DNA from: VAZQ01 sp036557665
GTDB taxonomy: Bacteria; Pseudomonadota; Alphaproteobacteria; Rhizobiales; Xanthobacteraceae
Assembly (NCBI GenBank): GCA_036557665.1
Contig: DATBHG010000070.1
Location: forward strand, 62,001 to 126,000
DNA length: 64,000 bases
Reading direction: 5' to 3'
A model generated the notes under the pieces. The model was not told where the DNA came from. It made no database searches and saw only the letters and a program-made list of their open reading frames with translations. The first letter of the stretch is position 1; each line of letters begins with the position of its first letter. The translations under genes were made by a program, and so were the position numbers. Shown here piece after piece: positions 34,405-43,736 of the stretch.

Positions 34405-35460
34405 ATGGGACAGGGTGGGGTGTTGAGCGGATGCGGCAGGCGTTACGCCTTCTGGCAGTTGTGCAGTCGGCTGCAACTCTGCGCCCTCGCGTGCTTTACC
34501 GCTATCGCGCTGTACATGGGCGTGCTCTTGGTGAGCGCGCCGGTCAGCGCGCAGGATAAGGGCAGCCTCAATCCCGAGCCGCTGCCTCCCTTGGCCAAGC
34601 CCGACGATCCGCATATCCCCGCGCGGGACGCCTTCGCACGCAAGGCGCAGCCCGCGGCCATGGAAGCGCACAGCGTCGGGTTCTATTCCAAGGGGTGCCT
34701 CGCCGGCGGCGTCGCATTGCCGCTTACCGGCAGGACTTGGCAAGTGATGCGCGTCTCGCGCAACCGCAACTGGGGCCATCCCAATCTGGTCCGGTTCTTG
34801 GAACGGCTAGCCGACCAGGCGCCGAAGACCGGGTGGCGCGGGCTTCTTCTCGGCGACATGTCTCAGCCGCGCGGTGGCCCCATGCTCAACGGGCACGCCA
34901 GCCATCAGGTTGGGCTCGACGCCGACATCTGGCTCACACCGATGCCCGACCGCGAGCTTACCCGCGAGGAACGAGAAGAGATGATGTCCACTGTTGTCGT
35001 TACCGAGGACGGCAAGGATGTCGATCCCAAGCTGTGGACGCCGGCGCACTTTGCACTGATCAAGGCCGCGGCGGTGGATCCCGAGGTCGCCCGCATATTC
35101 GTCAATCCGGCGATCAAGAAGGCACTCTGCCGGGAGGCGGGCCAAGACCGTGGCTGGCTGCACAAGGTGCAGCCGTGGTGGGGCCACGACTATCATTTCC
35201 ATGTCCGGTTGGGCTGCCCGCCGGCTGACACCGAATGCAAGCCGCAACCGCCGCGTCCGGCAGTCGAGGGCTGCGGCAAGGAGCTCGACCATTGGTTTAC
35301 CGGCAAGGTGCAGCATACGAGCGCGCACCTCGGCCCATCGCGGCCCCGCGCCGGCCCGAAGCTTTCCGAGCTCCCGGCGATGTGCCGGCAAGTGCTGCGA
35401 GCGCCCGACGTCGATCAGGTGTCGGGAATCAGCAATCAACGAACCAGAAGCAATCAGTGA
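34405..35460 (+). CDS. mepA: Penicillin-insensitive murein endopeptidase
   Basis: A 351-residue exported peptidoglycan hydrolase of family M74, cutting D-alanyl-meso-diaminopimelate cross-links in the periplasm. The N-terminal hydrophobic segment (residues ~26-49, ending VSAQ) is the signal. Zinc site: GHASHQVGLDADIW supplies His167 and Asp174, and WWGHDYHFHVR supplies the further His residues. Conserved Cys residues flank the domain (GCLAGG, GCPPADTEC, GC). The ATG at 34405 has a GAGG site. The last ~12 residues (SNQRTRSNQ) are encoded by an inverted repeat shared with the convergent gene and look like a tail added by readthrough. Confidence 0.94.
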   Translation: MGQGGVLSGCGRRYAFWQLCSRLQLCALACFTAIALYMGVLLVSAPVSAQDKGSLNPEPLPPLAKPDDPHIPARDAFARKAQPAAMEAHSVGFYSKGCLAGGVALPLTGRTWQVMRVSRNRNWGHPNLVRFLERLADQAPKTGWRGLLLGDMSQPRGGPMLNGHASHQVGLDADIWLTPMPDRELTREEREEMMSTVVVTEDGKDVDPKLWTPAHFALIKAAAVDPEVARIFVNPAIKKALCREAGQDRGWLHKVQPWWGHDYHFHVRLGCPPADTECKPQPPRPAVEGCGKELDHWFTGKVQHTSAHLGPSRPRAGPKLSELPAMCRQVLRAPDVDQVSGISNQRTRSNQ

Positions 35461-35490
35461 CCTGATGCCTGACTGCTGATTGCTGATCCC
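35424..35490. terminator. Inverted repeat between convergent genes
   Basis: GGGAATCAGCAATCA (35424-35438) pairs with TGATTGCTGATCCC (35477-35490) with one interruption, spanning the stop codons of mepA (plus) and the membrane-protein gene (minus), whose ends overlap by seven bases. The intervening 38 bases hold further ATCAG/CTGAT copies. It could act as a bidirectional terminator or be an extragenic palindromic repeat that has extended both reading frames. Confidence 0.55.
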
Positions 35491-36953
35491 TGAACCAGGT
35501 AGAGCCGCCAATCGATGTAGTCGTGATGCCCCGTCGCGATCAGATCGTAGCGCGACGAGAGAAACGCGTTGAGCTCTGGCCAGCTGTCCGCTGCTTCGAA
35601 CCCCGGTGCCAGAGGCCACTCGGCGTTGGTGAGGAGCACGGCGGCGGGCGGATCGGCCTCGAGCGCACGCAGGAATTCCCGTCGCGGCGGATGCTTCCCT
35701 ATGAGCAGCGAGAACCACTGGACATGCGGCGTCGCTTGCCGCATTCCGGCGCGCGCCATGGCGAGAAAGGCGCCGTTGTCCGCATCGAGCATCTGAACGC
35801 GTGCACCGCGAGGCAGATGGCTCTCCAGGGCGGACTGCATTGCCGCGGTGGCCTGCAGGCTCGGATCGTTCTCCACCCGGTATGATGAATTGGGGATGAG
35901 CCAGGCCAGGATTGCTGCAATCACGGTGAGGCAAACAGCAACTTGCCATCGCGCCAGCGCCGCCAGCGTCCAGGCTCCCCAGCAGGCCAATCCGATCGCC
36001 AAAGGATAGATGTGATAGGACCAGCCTTTGCGTTGCGCCAACAAATGGATCAAGCCGAACAGCATCAATCCGATCATCAGCCGGAGGCGAGGCGGCTTGG
36101 GCTGGGCAATGCCCAGCGCTGCGGCAAGTGCCAGTCCGGCGACCGGCCCGAGCCATTGCAATGCCTTGAGAGTGTCTGGAACCGAGACCGCGCCCATGGA
36201 GGCATAGTCGGGCAAGAGATCGTGGAGCATTGCCACGAATGCGCCCAACCCGCCCCACGCCGCGAGGCTGCCGAACACGGCGAGCGCGACGGCGGCAGCG
36301 CCTCCCACGATCGACAGGATCTCGCGCGTGTGCAGCGGCAGTGCCAGCGACGGCAGCGCCAGGAGCAGAATTCCCGTAGGCTTGATGCACGCTGCGCTCA
36401 TACCGAGTGCGCCAGCCAATAGCAGGCAGGCGAGGCGGCGGTCATGGTGCTGCGCCGCGCGCGCTGACAGCAGAGCCGCCGCGACCATAGGTATGCACAT
36501 GAGAAAGTCTCTCTGCCCCGCCGAGTACGGGCCCAGCAAGACATGCATCAGCAGCACGACGAGCACGGCGAGGATCGCCACTGCGCGTCCCACCGGCGCC
36601 AGCAACATCAGAATGAGTGCGGCGAGGATCGCGGCCGCTGTCAAATCGAATGCACGCCAGGCGATGTCGCTCAATCCCGCGACAGTCACCGCCAGGGCAT
36701 GTATGCCGTAGGTCAAAGGCATGTTGACGTCGACAATGTCGCGATAAGGTACCGCCCCCAAGTGCATTTGAACGGCGATGAAATGGAAAATCGTTGCATC
36801 GCCGGCCAGCGGCCAGGCTCGCGATTGCCAGAGCAGCCATGCGGTCAGGAGCGCGAGCGGCAGATTGAAGATCGCCACCAGCCTGGAAGTGGACGGCAAG
36901 GACAGATCTCGGTGGAGACCGAGACCGATACCGTTGGCAGCCCTCGACAGCAA
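35454..36953 (-). CDS. Polytopic membrane protein, glycosyltransferase-like
   Basis: A protein of up to 499 residues with about ten hydrophobic segments and a C-terminal soluble part of ~130 residues. An Asp near the end of the first hydrophobic region (GDATIFHFIAVQMH) and the repeated membrane segments recall GT-C (ArnT/PMT-like, DUF2029-like) glycosyltransferases that use polyprenyl-phosphate sugars. Acceptor and sugar are unknown. The frame opens with TTG 36953; a GTG beginning VAIFNLPLALLTAW is an alternative start, so the N-terminus is unsure. The final residues (GSAISSQASGH) come from the intergenic inverted repeat. Confidence 0.75.
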   Translation of the reverse strand: MLSRAANGIGLGLHRDLSLPSTSRLVAIFNLPLALLTAWLLWQSRAWPLAGDATIFHFIAVQMHLGAVPYRDIVDVNMPLTYGIHALAVTVAGLSDIAWRAFDLTAAAILAALILMLLAPVGRAVAILAVLVVLLMHVLLGPYSAGQRDFLMCIPMVAAALLSARAAQHHDRRLACLLLAGALGMSAACIKPTGILLLALPSLALPLHTREILSIVGGAAAVALAVFGSLAAWGGLGAFVAMLHDLLPDYASMGAVSVPDTLKALQWLGPVAGLALAAALGIAQPKPPRLRLMIGLMLFGLIHLLAQRKGWSYHIYPLAIGLACWGAWTLAALARWQVAVCLTVIAAILAWLIPNSSYRVENDPSLQATAAMQSALESHLPRGARVQMLDADNGAFLAMARAGMRQATPHVQWFSLLIGKHPPRREFLRALEADPPAAVLLTNAEWPLAPGFEAADSWPELNAFLSSRYDLIATGHHDYIDWRLYLVQGSAISSQASGH

Positions 36954-37057
36954 GCCTCAGCTCCCGTTGTACGATACTACGACCGTGACCGAAGCATTTC
37001 CCGCGAGCAGGCACTACATTGGGTACACAGGTTCGAGCTCGACGAGAAGGATACCCC

Positions 37058-37744
37058 ATGACGGCAGACGTGCGCATGGCCGAAGTGGCGGCGCTGGTGG
37101 GTGATCCGGCGCGTGCCAATATCCTCGCCGCGCTCATGGGCGGCCGGGCGCTCACGGCGGGGGAGCTCGTAGACGTGGCGGGCGTGTCGCCGCAGACGAC
37201 CAGCGGACATCTCGGCAGGCTCGCCGAGGGACGGCTGATCGCCTGCGTAAAGCAGGGTCGCCACCGTTATTACCGCATCGCTACTCACCGCGTTGCCGAA
37301 ATGCTGGAAGGGATCATGGCCGTGGTGGCCGATGCTCCTCCGCGCCACCGCCCCCCGTCGAAGCTCGATGACGCGATGCGCACCGCGCGCACCTGCTACG
37401 ACCACTTTGCCGGCAAGCTCGGGGTCGGGATGACTGACGCGCTCTGCGCACGGGGCCAGCTCTTGCTGGGCGCGGATGGCGGCGAGGTAACCGAGAGCGG
37501 CGTCGCCTTCTTCCAGGAGCTCGGCGTCGATCTTGGTGCGGCACGCCAGCGACGTCGTGTGTTCTGCCGGCCATGCATCGATTGGACCGAGCGCCGGCCT
37601 CATATGGGCGGCAGTATCGGGGCAGCGCTGGCCCAGCGATGTTTCGATCTCAGGTGGCTCGATCGCATGCGAGGCAGCCGGGCGCTGGTCGTGACCCCGA
37701 GGGGGCAGCGCGGCCTGAAGGACGCCTTCGGGCTCTCGCTGTAG
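37058..37744 (+). CDS. ArsR-family transcriptional regulator with extended C-terminus
   Basis: A 228-residue regulator. The N-terminal ~95 residues are an ArsR-type winged helix (DPARANILAALMGG, then VSPQTTSGHLGRLAEGRLI as recognition helix, and the RHRYYRI wing). The ~130-residue C-terminal part holds CRPCIDWTERRPHMGG and ends with a G-Q-R-G-L segment; two Cys in CRPC could sense metal or redox. This longer form is common in proteobacteria, usually beside metabolic genes. ATG 37058 has an AGAAGG site. It sits 77 bases before the MetE-type gene, which it may control, and divergent from the membrane-protein gene. Confidence 0.88.
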   Translation: MTADVRMAEVAALVGDPARANILAALMGGRALTAGELVDVAGVSPQTTSGHLGRLAEGRLIACVKQGRHRYYRIATHRVAEMLEGIMAVVADAPPRHRPPSKLDDAMRTARTCYDHFAGKLGVGMTDALCARGQLLLGADGGEVTESGVAFFQELGVDLGAARQRRRVFCRPCIDWTERRPHMGGSIGAALAQRCFDLRWLDRMRGSRALVVTPRGQRGLKDAFGLSL

Positions 37745-37821
37745 ACCCGGTACACCGCTGCGCAAACCTGCTCTATAACGCTCACCCGCGGCCACGGCGG
37801 CGGGGCGCAGGAGCAGGCGAA

Positions 37822-39000
37822 ATGTACAAGGCATCGGCAGACGTAGTGTTGCCCACCTCGATCATCGGGTCGTTGCCGAGGCCGTCTTGGTATAGTGCCG
37901 TCTTGGGCTCGCGCAGCTTTCTCGAAGCGATGAGCGACTCGCGCTACCGCGAGCAGTACGAGGATGCGGTCTCCTGCTTCCTGCGCGCGCAGGAGATCGC
38001 GGGCCTGGATATCTGCACCGATGGCGATGCACATTACGACGAGCAGGTTGCGGGCATGAGCTGGCAGGCCTACCCGCTCACCCACATGGACGGCTTCGCA
38101 GAGATGCCGCAGCCGACCGCTTACAAGATCGGCGCAGTCGCCTATCCGCGTGGCCATATCCTACACGATTTCCTCGAAGCCCGCGTGTTTCCGAAGGTCG
38201 TCGGCCCAGTGGGGCGCGGCCGCCTTCAATACACCGCGATGTGGAAGGCCGCCCAGCGCATGACCAAGCGACCGGTCAAGTTCGGCACCATCCTGCCGGA
38301 GCTGCTCGCCGCCTCGGTGGAGGACGATTACTACAAGGATCCGATCGAGCGCACCTGGGCGCTCAGCAACGCGCTCAATGAGGAGCTTGATGATCTTGCC
38401 GGGGCGGGCTGCCCGGTGATCCAGATGGAAGAGCCGCAGATCCACATGGTCCCGGTGCGCGGCAAAGCCTTCGGCAAGCTCGACGTCGATGACCTCGTCA
38501 AGGTCTTCAACAACACGGTCAAAGGACTGCGCGGCAGAACGGAAGTGTGGTGCCACACCTGCTGGGGCAATCCATCGCAGCAGCGCATCTTCCAGGACGT
38601 ACAGAGCTATCAGCCCACGCTCGAAGCCCTCAATCACGTCGATGCGGACGCCATAACGTTCGAGACATGCTCCTCCGGCCCCGGTGACTTGAAGGCGATC
38701 GGCGAGGTCATCAAGGACAAGAAGATCGTCATCGGCGTGATTGACCATCATACATTGCAGGTAGAACGGCCAGATCAGATCGCCGCGCTCATCCGCGAGG
38801 CGCTCGAGCACATCCCACCCGAGCGGCTGATCATCTCGTCGGACTGCGGTATGGGCCGCGAGGGGATGGGCCGACGCCACGCGACCTACAAGATGGTCGC
38901 CATGGTGCTGGGCACGAACATCGTGCGCAAGGAAATAGGCCTGCCCGAAGCGGCATGCCTTGGTGCCGATCAGCGCTACTCGCTTACGCGGACCGCGTAG
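37822..39000 (+). CDS. MetE-type (cobalamin-independent methionine synthase C-terminal) methyltransferase
   Basis: A 392-residue single-domain protein equivalent to the catalytic C-terminal barrel of MetE, which transfers a methyl group to a thiol such as homocysteine. It opens with the PTSIIGSLPRPSW motif. Zinc ligands are visible: His and Cys in VWCHTCWGN, Glu in ITFETCSSGPGD, and Cys in IISSDCGMGRE. It lacks the N-terminal MetE half, so it belongs to the short MetE-like/core group whose methyl donor is uncertain. ATG 37822 has a GCAGGAG site. It follows the ArsR-type regulator. Confidence 0.9.
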   Translation: MYKASADVVLPTSIIGSLPRPSWYSAVLGSRSFLEAMSDSRYREQYEDAVSCFLRAQEIAGLDICTDGDAHYDEQVAGMSWQAYPLTHMDGFAEMPQPTAYKIGAVAYPRGHILHDFLEARVFPKVVGPVGRGRLQYTAMWKAAQRMTKRPVKFGTILPELLAASVEDDYYKDPIERTWALSNALNEELDDLAGAGCPVIQMEEPQIHMVPVRGKAFGKLDVDDLVKVFNNTVKGLRGRTEVWCHTCWGNPSQQRIFQDVQSYQPTLEALNHVDADAITFETCSSGPGDLKAIGEVIKDKKIVIGVIDHHTLQVERPDQIAALIREALEHIPPERLIISSDCGMGREGMGRRHATYKMVAMVLGTNIVRKEIGLPEAACLGADQRYSLTRTA

Positions 39001-39003
39001 GGT

Positions 39004-40251
39004 TCAACGCCCCGGCAGGAATGCCGGCCCCACTGCTCGGACCTTGCGTTTGCTAGGATCGTCGTCGGCGCTGTCGGCTGCGGGCGTCCTCGGCGCGGCT
39101 GCACCCGCACCCGCGGTTGCAGCGGGCGCGCTCGGCTTCGCGGTTGCGCTTGCGTCCCTCGCCGCGGGTGGTTGCCGCGCCGGGCCGGGATCCAGGACAA
39201 CCGGTTTCCCCTGAGCGTCGAATCGCGGCTGCGATAATTGTCTCGCCCGCTCCTCCGTGACGACGATATCGCCGCGCTCCAGAATCTGATCGTCAGCGCC
39301 GCGCAAGGCCTCGGCCCAGGACTGGCCGGGCGCTCTGCAGCTGCAGGCCGCATTGTACGTCTTGCGATAGCTGAACGCGGTCGGCAGCTCCGTGTACAGC
39401 TTGCCGGTTGTCGAGATTGCGCGGGAGACATCCTCACCGGGGTTGCGATGGCTGAAAAGCGCGACCTCCGTCGCGGGACACAGCCGGTGGCAGAGCGCTT
39501 CATCCTCGGCGAACTTGCCCGGTACGGTCGAGTACGAGATCGGGAAATAGTAGCCGTCGCAGGTGCGCACACAGAGCGTGCGATAGGTTCCGGAGAGCGG
39601 GACGCCCATGGGTGACATGGGGGAGGATGGGACCGGATTGATCCCGAACAAGGTCTCGAAGAACCCGCCGGGGCTGGCATTGGCAAACTGCCGGTATTGC
39701 GGACCGCAATCGTTCTGAGCGAGCGACACCAGGACGCCGCGGCGCTGACCCTCGCGCTCGCCGCTGTTGCCCTGGAGCCGCTGAATCTCGGTCTGGTAGT
39801 AATTGATGTTAGAGCGAATCTGCTGAATTTGATTGTTCAGGGGCCCGCATTGCGGCGACTGGCCGCTGAACAGAGCGAAAAACCCGGCTCCTTGACAGCC
39901 GAGCCGCTGAGACTGCTGCCCGAGGCGGTCGAGCTCAGCCTGCTGCTTTGTGGCCGAATCCTCGTCCCGCTTGATCTGTTCGGCCGCAGCGGGATCCACG
40001 GTCCCGCGGTCGATCGCGGCCAGCTGCGCCTCCAAGCGCAGGCAGACGGGATTGCGCGCCACGGGAGATGGCGCTGCAGGCGCTCCTGCGGCCGGCGGCG
40101 AGGCAGGTGCTGTTGCGGCCGGGGGGCCCGTGGGCGCAGGAAATCCGATCTGGGCTGCAGCCGGTGAGGCGCACAGAACAGCAAGGGAAACGGCCAAGGG
40201 CAATCCAAGCCCGCTTCCGCGCAGCTCCGTTGCGATCACAGTCCAAGGCAT
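39004..40251 (-). CDS. DUF2865 exported protein
   Basis: A 415-residue secreted protein of the DUF2865 family, found mostly in Hyphomicrobiales; function unknown. A Sec signal peptide ends near residue 34 (ASPAAAQ). The central part has a short coiled-coil (QIQQIRSNINYYQTEIQRLQ) and then the DUF2865 core with YRTLCVRTCDGYYFPISYST, the paired Cys in ALCHRLCPATEV and YNAACSCRAPGQSW. Ala/Pro-rich low-complexity stretches flank both ends. It converges with the MetE-type gene three bases away. The periplasmic location and disulfides are inferred. Confidence 0.9.
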   Translation of the reverse strand: MPWTVIATELRGSGLGLPLAVSLAVLCASPAAAQIGFPAPTGPPAATAPASPPAAGAPAAPSPVARNPVCLRLEAQLAAIDRGTVDPAAAEQIKRDEDSATKQQAELDRLGQQSQRLGCQGAGFFALFSGQSPQCGPLNNQIQQIRSNINYYQTEIQRLQGNSGEREGQRRGVLVSLAQNDCGPQYRQFANASPGGFFETLFGINPVPSSPMSPMGVPLSGTYRTLCVRTCDGYYFPISYSTVPGKFAEDEALCHRLCPATEVALFSHRNPGEDVSRAISTTGKLYTELPTAFSYRKTYNAACSCRAPGQSWAEALRGADDQILERGDIVVTEERARQLSQPRFDAQGKPVVLDPGPARQPPAARDASATAKPSAPAATAGAGAAAPRTPAADSADDDPSKRKVRAVGPAFLPGR

Positions 40252-40378
40252 CGGGAGAAGCCCCCTTCACCACCCAGCTCCCCGAGGAAGCGCCGGGATG
40301 GTGACCAAAGTGTGGACTTCGGGCCGACCTGAGCTGCGGTTTTGCGCCGTACGGACAGGTTCAAAACCCGCCGCTAAA

Positions 40379-40413
40379 CCCCAGGGGTCTAAACCGAATC
40401 CTTTTGCCTGGGG
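40379..40413 (-). terminator. Weak hairpin after the maleylacetoacetate isomerase gene
   Basis: CCCCAGG (40379-40385) pairs with CCTGGGG (40407-40413), a 7-bp stem with a 21-base loop, starting six bases after the stop codon on the minus strand. There is a short T-containing run after the stem (GGTTTAG). The wide loop makes it a weak terminator candidate. Confidence 0.3.
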
Positions 40414-40418
40414 CGCAA

Positions 40419-41054
40419 TCACTCCGCGTCGGGCTGGTTCTCCGGCCGGGCTTGCACGAAGGCCGGTAGCGCATTGCAGGCTGCCTCGGCCGCGACAATC
40501 TTGGGGAAGCGATCCAGCGGCACGTTGAAACGCCGGGCATTGTAAACCTGCGGCACCAGGCAGATGTCGGCAAGGGTGACGTCTTTCCCGCAGGCATAAG
40601 GATCGGCGCTGATCAAGCTCTCGAGTGGTTCAAAACCCTCGACAACCCAGTGCTGATACCAGGTGTCGATCTCGGCCTGTGTGTGGCCCAGTACACCCTT
40701 GAGATAGCGCAGCGGTCCCACATTGTTGAGGGGATGAATATCGCAGGCAATCAGCTGTGCCACAGATCGTACCCTGGTGCGCGCGATGAGATCGTCGGGC
40801 AACAGAGGCGGCTGCGGATGCGCCTCGTCGAGGTAATCGATAATCGCAAGCGATTGAATGAGAACATCACCTTGATCGAGCTTGAGCGCTGGGACGCGCA
40901 TCTGGGGATTGATGGCGCGGTATTCCGGCTTGCGGTTCAGCCCACCCTGCTTCTGCAAGTGGACCGAGATCATCTCGGCCTTGAGGCCCTTGAGGTTAAG
41001 GGCAATCCGGACGCGGTAGGCGGCAGAGGAGCGAAAATAGCCGTATAGCGTCAC
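40419..41054 (-). CDS. maiA: Maleylacetoacetate isomerase (zeta-class glutathione transferase)
   Basis: A 211-residue zeta-class GST that isomerises maleylacetoacetate to fumarylacetoacetate, using glutathione, in tyrosine/homogentisate breakdown. The signature SSAAYRVRIALNLKG carries the zeta-class active-site Ser-Ser and is followed by NPQMRVPALKLD (cis-Pro), QSLAIIDYLDE and the C-terminal LADICLVPQVYNARRF. The start is GTG 41054 with a GAGGAGG site five bases upstream. It lies 17 bases after the MarR gene and is likely in its operon. Maleylpyruvate isomerase is the main alternative. Confidence 0.92.
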   Translation of the reverse strand: MTLYGYFRSSAAYRVRIALNLKGLKAEMISVHLQKQGGLNRKPEYRAINPQMRVPALKLDQGDVLIQSLAIIDYLDEAHPQPPLLPDDLIARTRVRSVAQLIACDIHPLNNVGPLRYLKGVLGHTQAEIDTWYQHWVVEGFEPLESLISADPYACGKDVTLADICLVPQVYNARRFNVPLDRFPKIVAAEAACNALPAFVQARPENQPDAE

Positions 41055-41071
41055 GCAAACCTCCTCGCAGC

Positions 41072-41560
41072 TCATTTGCCGCGGTTGTTGTTGCCGTCGG
41101 GATTCAGGCGCTGCTGCAGCGAGTGCTCCGCGATCAACTCCGCCGAGCGGCGGGTCAGCGCCTGGACCGCGCGGTCGAATGCGGGACGGTCGGCGGGTTC
41201 GACTACTTCGGCCAGACGGTCCATGAAGGCGAGGGCGCTGGGCGCAAGCTCCTGGTAGATCAGTCGCCCTGCCGGGGTGAGGGTCAGGAACGCTTCCCGC
41301 AGGTCGGCGCGGTTTACCCGCCGCGTCAGGAGTTTGCGCGCCTCGAGCTGTCCCACCGCCCGCGAGACCTTGGTTTTGTGCATGTGGGTTCGCGTGCCAA
41401 TGGCCTTGGCTGTCATCACCTCGCTTTCGCCCAGCGTGACGAGGACACGCCATTCGGGGATACCGAGGTGATAGCGGCCGTACACGCGGGTAAGGGCCTC
41501 CGATACCTGGCTGGACAACACGTTCAGTCGGTGCGGCAGGAAATCTTCGAGCTTCAGCAC
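41072..41560 (-). CDS. MarR-family transcriptional regulator
   Basis: A 162-residue winged-helix regulator. The helix-turn-helix is in VMTAKAIGTRTHMHKTKVSRAVGQLEARKLL, followed by the wing (RRVNRADLREAFLTLTPAGRLI). MarR proteins typically repress catabolic or efflux genes and release on binding an aromatic ligand. It is translated just before maiA with a 17-base gap, so it probably controls its own operon and aromatic amino-acid or homogentisate catabolism. ATG 41560 begins the normal family N-terminus (LEDFLPHRLNVLSSQVS). Confidence 0.92.
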   Translation of the reverse strand: MLKLEDFLPHRLNVLSSQVSEALTRVYGRYHLGIPEWRVLVTLGESEVMTAKAIGTRTHMHKTKVSRAVGQLEARKLLTRRVNRADLREAFLTLTPAGRLIYQELAPSALAFMDRLAEVVEPADRPAFDRAVQALTRRSAELIAEHSLQQRLNPDGNNNRGK

Positions 41561-41782
41561 CGCATCACGTCCGCCCGGGGAAGGCGCCGAGCGCTGCTGT
41601 GTGGTGGGGTAAAACGGACTTGACCATCATTGCGCGCCGGATGCCCAGCTCGAGAATGGCACTGAGATTGACCGAAGAAAGAATATGGCGCAACCGGCCG
41701 GTCACCGGCTGGCGCTCGCCTGGAAGCCTGGAGGAGGGGCGGGCGCCGATCTCTCAGGCGCGCCGGTACAAGCGTGACCGCC

Positions 41783-42079
41783 CTACCGCAGGCACTCGAT
41801 TGCTACGAATTCGTCGCGGGCAGAGGTGCCGTTGGTCGCGGGAACCGCGCCTGTGATCTCGTCCCGATCTACTTTACGGAACGAGGCTGCCCGCATGAAG
41901 TCCCGGGACTGGCAGTAGGCGGTGGCGACAGGAATGCCGCATCGGGCTCCGGTTGCCAGGCAACGGTCCACCCCATAGGCGTCCGCGTTGTTGGCAATGA
42001 TGAAGATGCGTTTCTCGGCTTGCGCGCCGGTGCTGAACACAATGACCGCAAGACAAAGCGCGCCGAATACGGTCCGCAT
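41783..42079 (-). CDS. Small exported protein of unknown function
   Basis: A 98-residue protein with a Sec signal peptide (residues 1-21, FGALCLAVIVFSTGAQA). The mature part begins EKRIFIIANNADAYGVDRCLA and contains three more Cys (GARCG, AYCQSRD, ECLR), suggesting disulfides in the periplasm. The sequence AYCQSRDF with SFRKVDRDEITG looks like a conserved hypothetical family of Hyphomicrobiales, recognised only by general resemblance. It is divergent from cysS. Confidence 0.75.
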   Translation of the reverse strand: MRTVFGALCLAVIVFSTGAQAEKRIFIIANNADAYGVDRCLATGARCGIPVATAYCQSRDFMRAASFRKVDRDEITGAVPATNGTSARDEFVAIECLR

Positions 42080-42314
42080 CGTTCAACCCCCCGATGACCC
42101 CTAGGATCGCAACGCAACGCAGACAATGCGCGGTGAGAGCTTAACCCGCCACTAACCGCTCCGTGCCGCCGCCGGAGCATGGCTAACAGGGTGTTAGCGG
42201 GCCAATGGCGGATCTGCCTAGAGCACCAAGGACACACCCTTGATATTTCTGCGGCATCATGCATGGACCGCCCCGGCAGCCCGGCGGAGAGCGGAGCATT
42301 CGGCAAACCCGGCG

Positions 42315-43736
42315 ATGGCAATGGAATTGAGGTTGTACGATACCTTGACGCGGCAGAAGCGGCGGTTCGAGCCGGTCGAGCCTTCGCGAGTGCGCCTCTA
42401 CGTGTGCGGGCCGACGGTCTATGACTTCGCCCATATCGGCAATGCGCGGCCGGTTATCGTGTTCGACGTGCTTTTCCGATTGCTGCGCCATGTCTACGGC
42501 GCCGATCACGTCGTCTACGTGCGCAACATCACCGACGTCGATGACAAGATCAACGCGCGGGCGGCGGAAGAATATCCCGATCGTCCGCTGAACGAATCCA
42601 TCCGTACGCTTACGGAGCGGACCGAGCGGCAGTTCCACGAGGACGTGGAGGCGCTGGGCTGTCTGCCTCCCGGCATCGAGCCCCGTGCAACCGAGCACAT
42701 CGAGGCGATGAAAGCTCTGATCGAGCGTCTTGTCGGGTCGGGTCATGCCTACGTGGCTCAAGAGCATGCGTTGTTCAGTATTGCCTCGATGCCCGAATAC
42801 GGCAGGCTTTCACGACGGTCGCTCGATGAGATGATCGCGGGGGCGCGCGTGGACGTCGCGCCGTTCAAACGCGACCCGATGGACTTCGTGCTATGGAAGC
42901 CGTCGCAACCCGGCGAGCCGGCGTGGCCATCGCCTGCAGGAATCGCTGCCCCTGGCCGTCCCGGCTGGCACATCGAGTGCTCGGCCATGAGCTGGAAGCA
43001 TCTGGGCGAGGTGTTCGATATCCACGGCGGCGGTATCGATCTCATCTTTCCCCACCACGAGAACGAGATCGCGCAGACGCGCAGCGCCTTCCATTCGCCG
43101 GTCATGGCGAATTACTGGATGCACAACGGCTTTCTGCAGGTCGAAGGCGAGAAGATGTCGAAGAGCCTGGGGAATTTCTTCACCATCCGGCAGCTTCTCG
43201 CAGATTGGCCGGGCGAGGTGCTGCGCCTCAACATGCTGCGAACCCACTATCGCCAGCCCCTGGATTGGACGACGAAGGCACTGGTGGAAAGCAAGACGAT
43301 TCTGGACGATTGGTACAGCGTCGTCGGTGACATATCCCCGTCTGACGTCGCGCTCGACGACCAGGTGATGCAGTCGCTTTGCGACGACTTGAATACTCCC
43401 AGCGTTTTGACCCGGCTGCATGCCCTGGTCAGTGAAATTCGAGCGTCTGCCGGGGGTCCGCAGCAATTGGAGCTCAGGCGCAAGCTCAAAGCTTCAGGTT
43501 CGTTGCTGGGTATTCTTCAACGAACCGCAACGGACTATATTGAACACGATCCGCTGCGAGTCGCGATCGACGAGATCAAGGTGCGAAATTTGATTGACGC
43601 GAGGACCACCGCTCGAAAGAGCAAGAGCTTCAAACAGGCGGATCTCATCCGGGACGAATTGACCAGCATGGGGATCGACATCGAAGATCACAGGGACGGT
43701 ACGACCAGCTGGAAAATCAGGCGGAGGGCGTCATGA
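42315..43736 (+). CDS. cysS: Cysteinyl-tRNA synthetase
   Basis: A 473-residue class I aminoacyl-tRNA synthetase that charges tRNA-Cys. It has the first zinc Cys in LYVCGPTVYDFAHIGNAR (HIGN signature), the second zinc Cys in HIECSAMSWKHLG, zinc His/Glu in FPHHENEIAQ, and the KMSKSLGN signature. Length is normal. ATG 42315 is chosen; ATG 42321 is two codons shorter and equally possible. Its stop overlaps the start of a 39-codon membrane protein gene (ATGA). Confidence 0.97.
   Translation: MAMELRLYDTLTRQKRRFEPVEPSRVRLYVCGPTVYDFAHIGNARPVIVFDVLFRLLRHVYGADHVVYVRNITDVDDKINARAAEEYPDRPLNESIRTLTERTERQFHEDVEALGCLPPGIEPRATEHIEAMKALIERLVGSGHAYVAQEHALFSIASMPEYGRLSRRSLDEMIAGARVDVAPFKRDPMDFVLWKPSQPGEPAWPSPAGIAAPGRPGWHIECSAMSWKHLGEVFDIHGGGIDLIFPHHENEIAQTRSAFHSPVMANYWMHNGFLQVEGEKMSKSLGNFFTIRQLLADWPGEVLRLNMLRTHYRQPLDWTTKALVESKTILDDWYSVVGDISPSDVALDDQVMQSLCDDLNTPSVLTRLHALVSEIRASAGGPQQLELRRKLKASGSLLGILQRTATDYIEHDPLRVAIDEIKVRNLIDARTTARKSKSFKQADLIRDELTSMGIDIEDHRDGTTSWKIRRRAS

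Noticed and set aside
34807..36390. A 527-codon minus-strand frame spanning mepA and the membrane protein gene
   Set aside because: Runs across the stop codons of two recognised genes; translation is low-complexity Arg/Ala/Gly.
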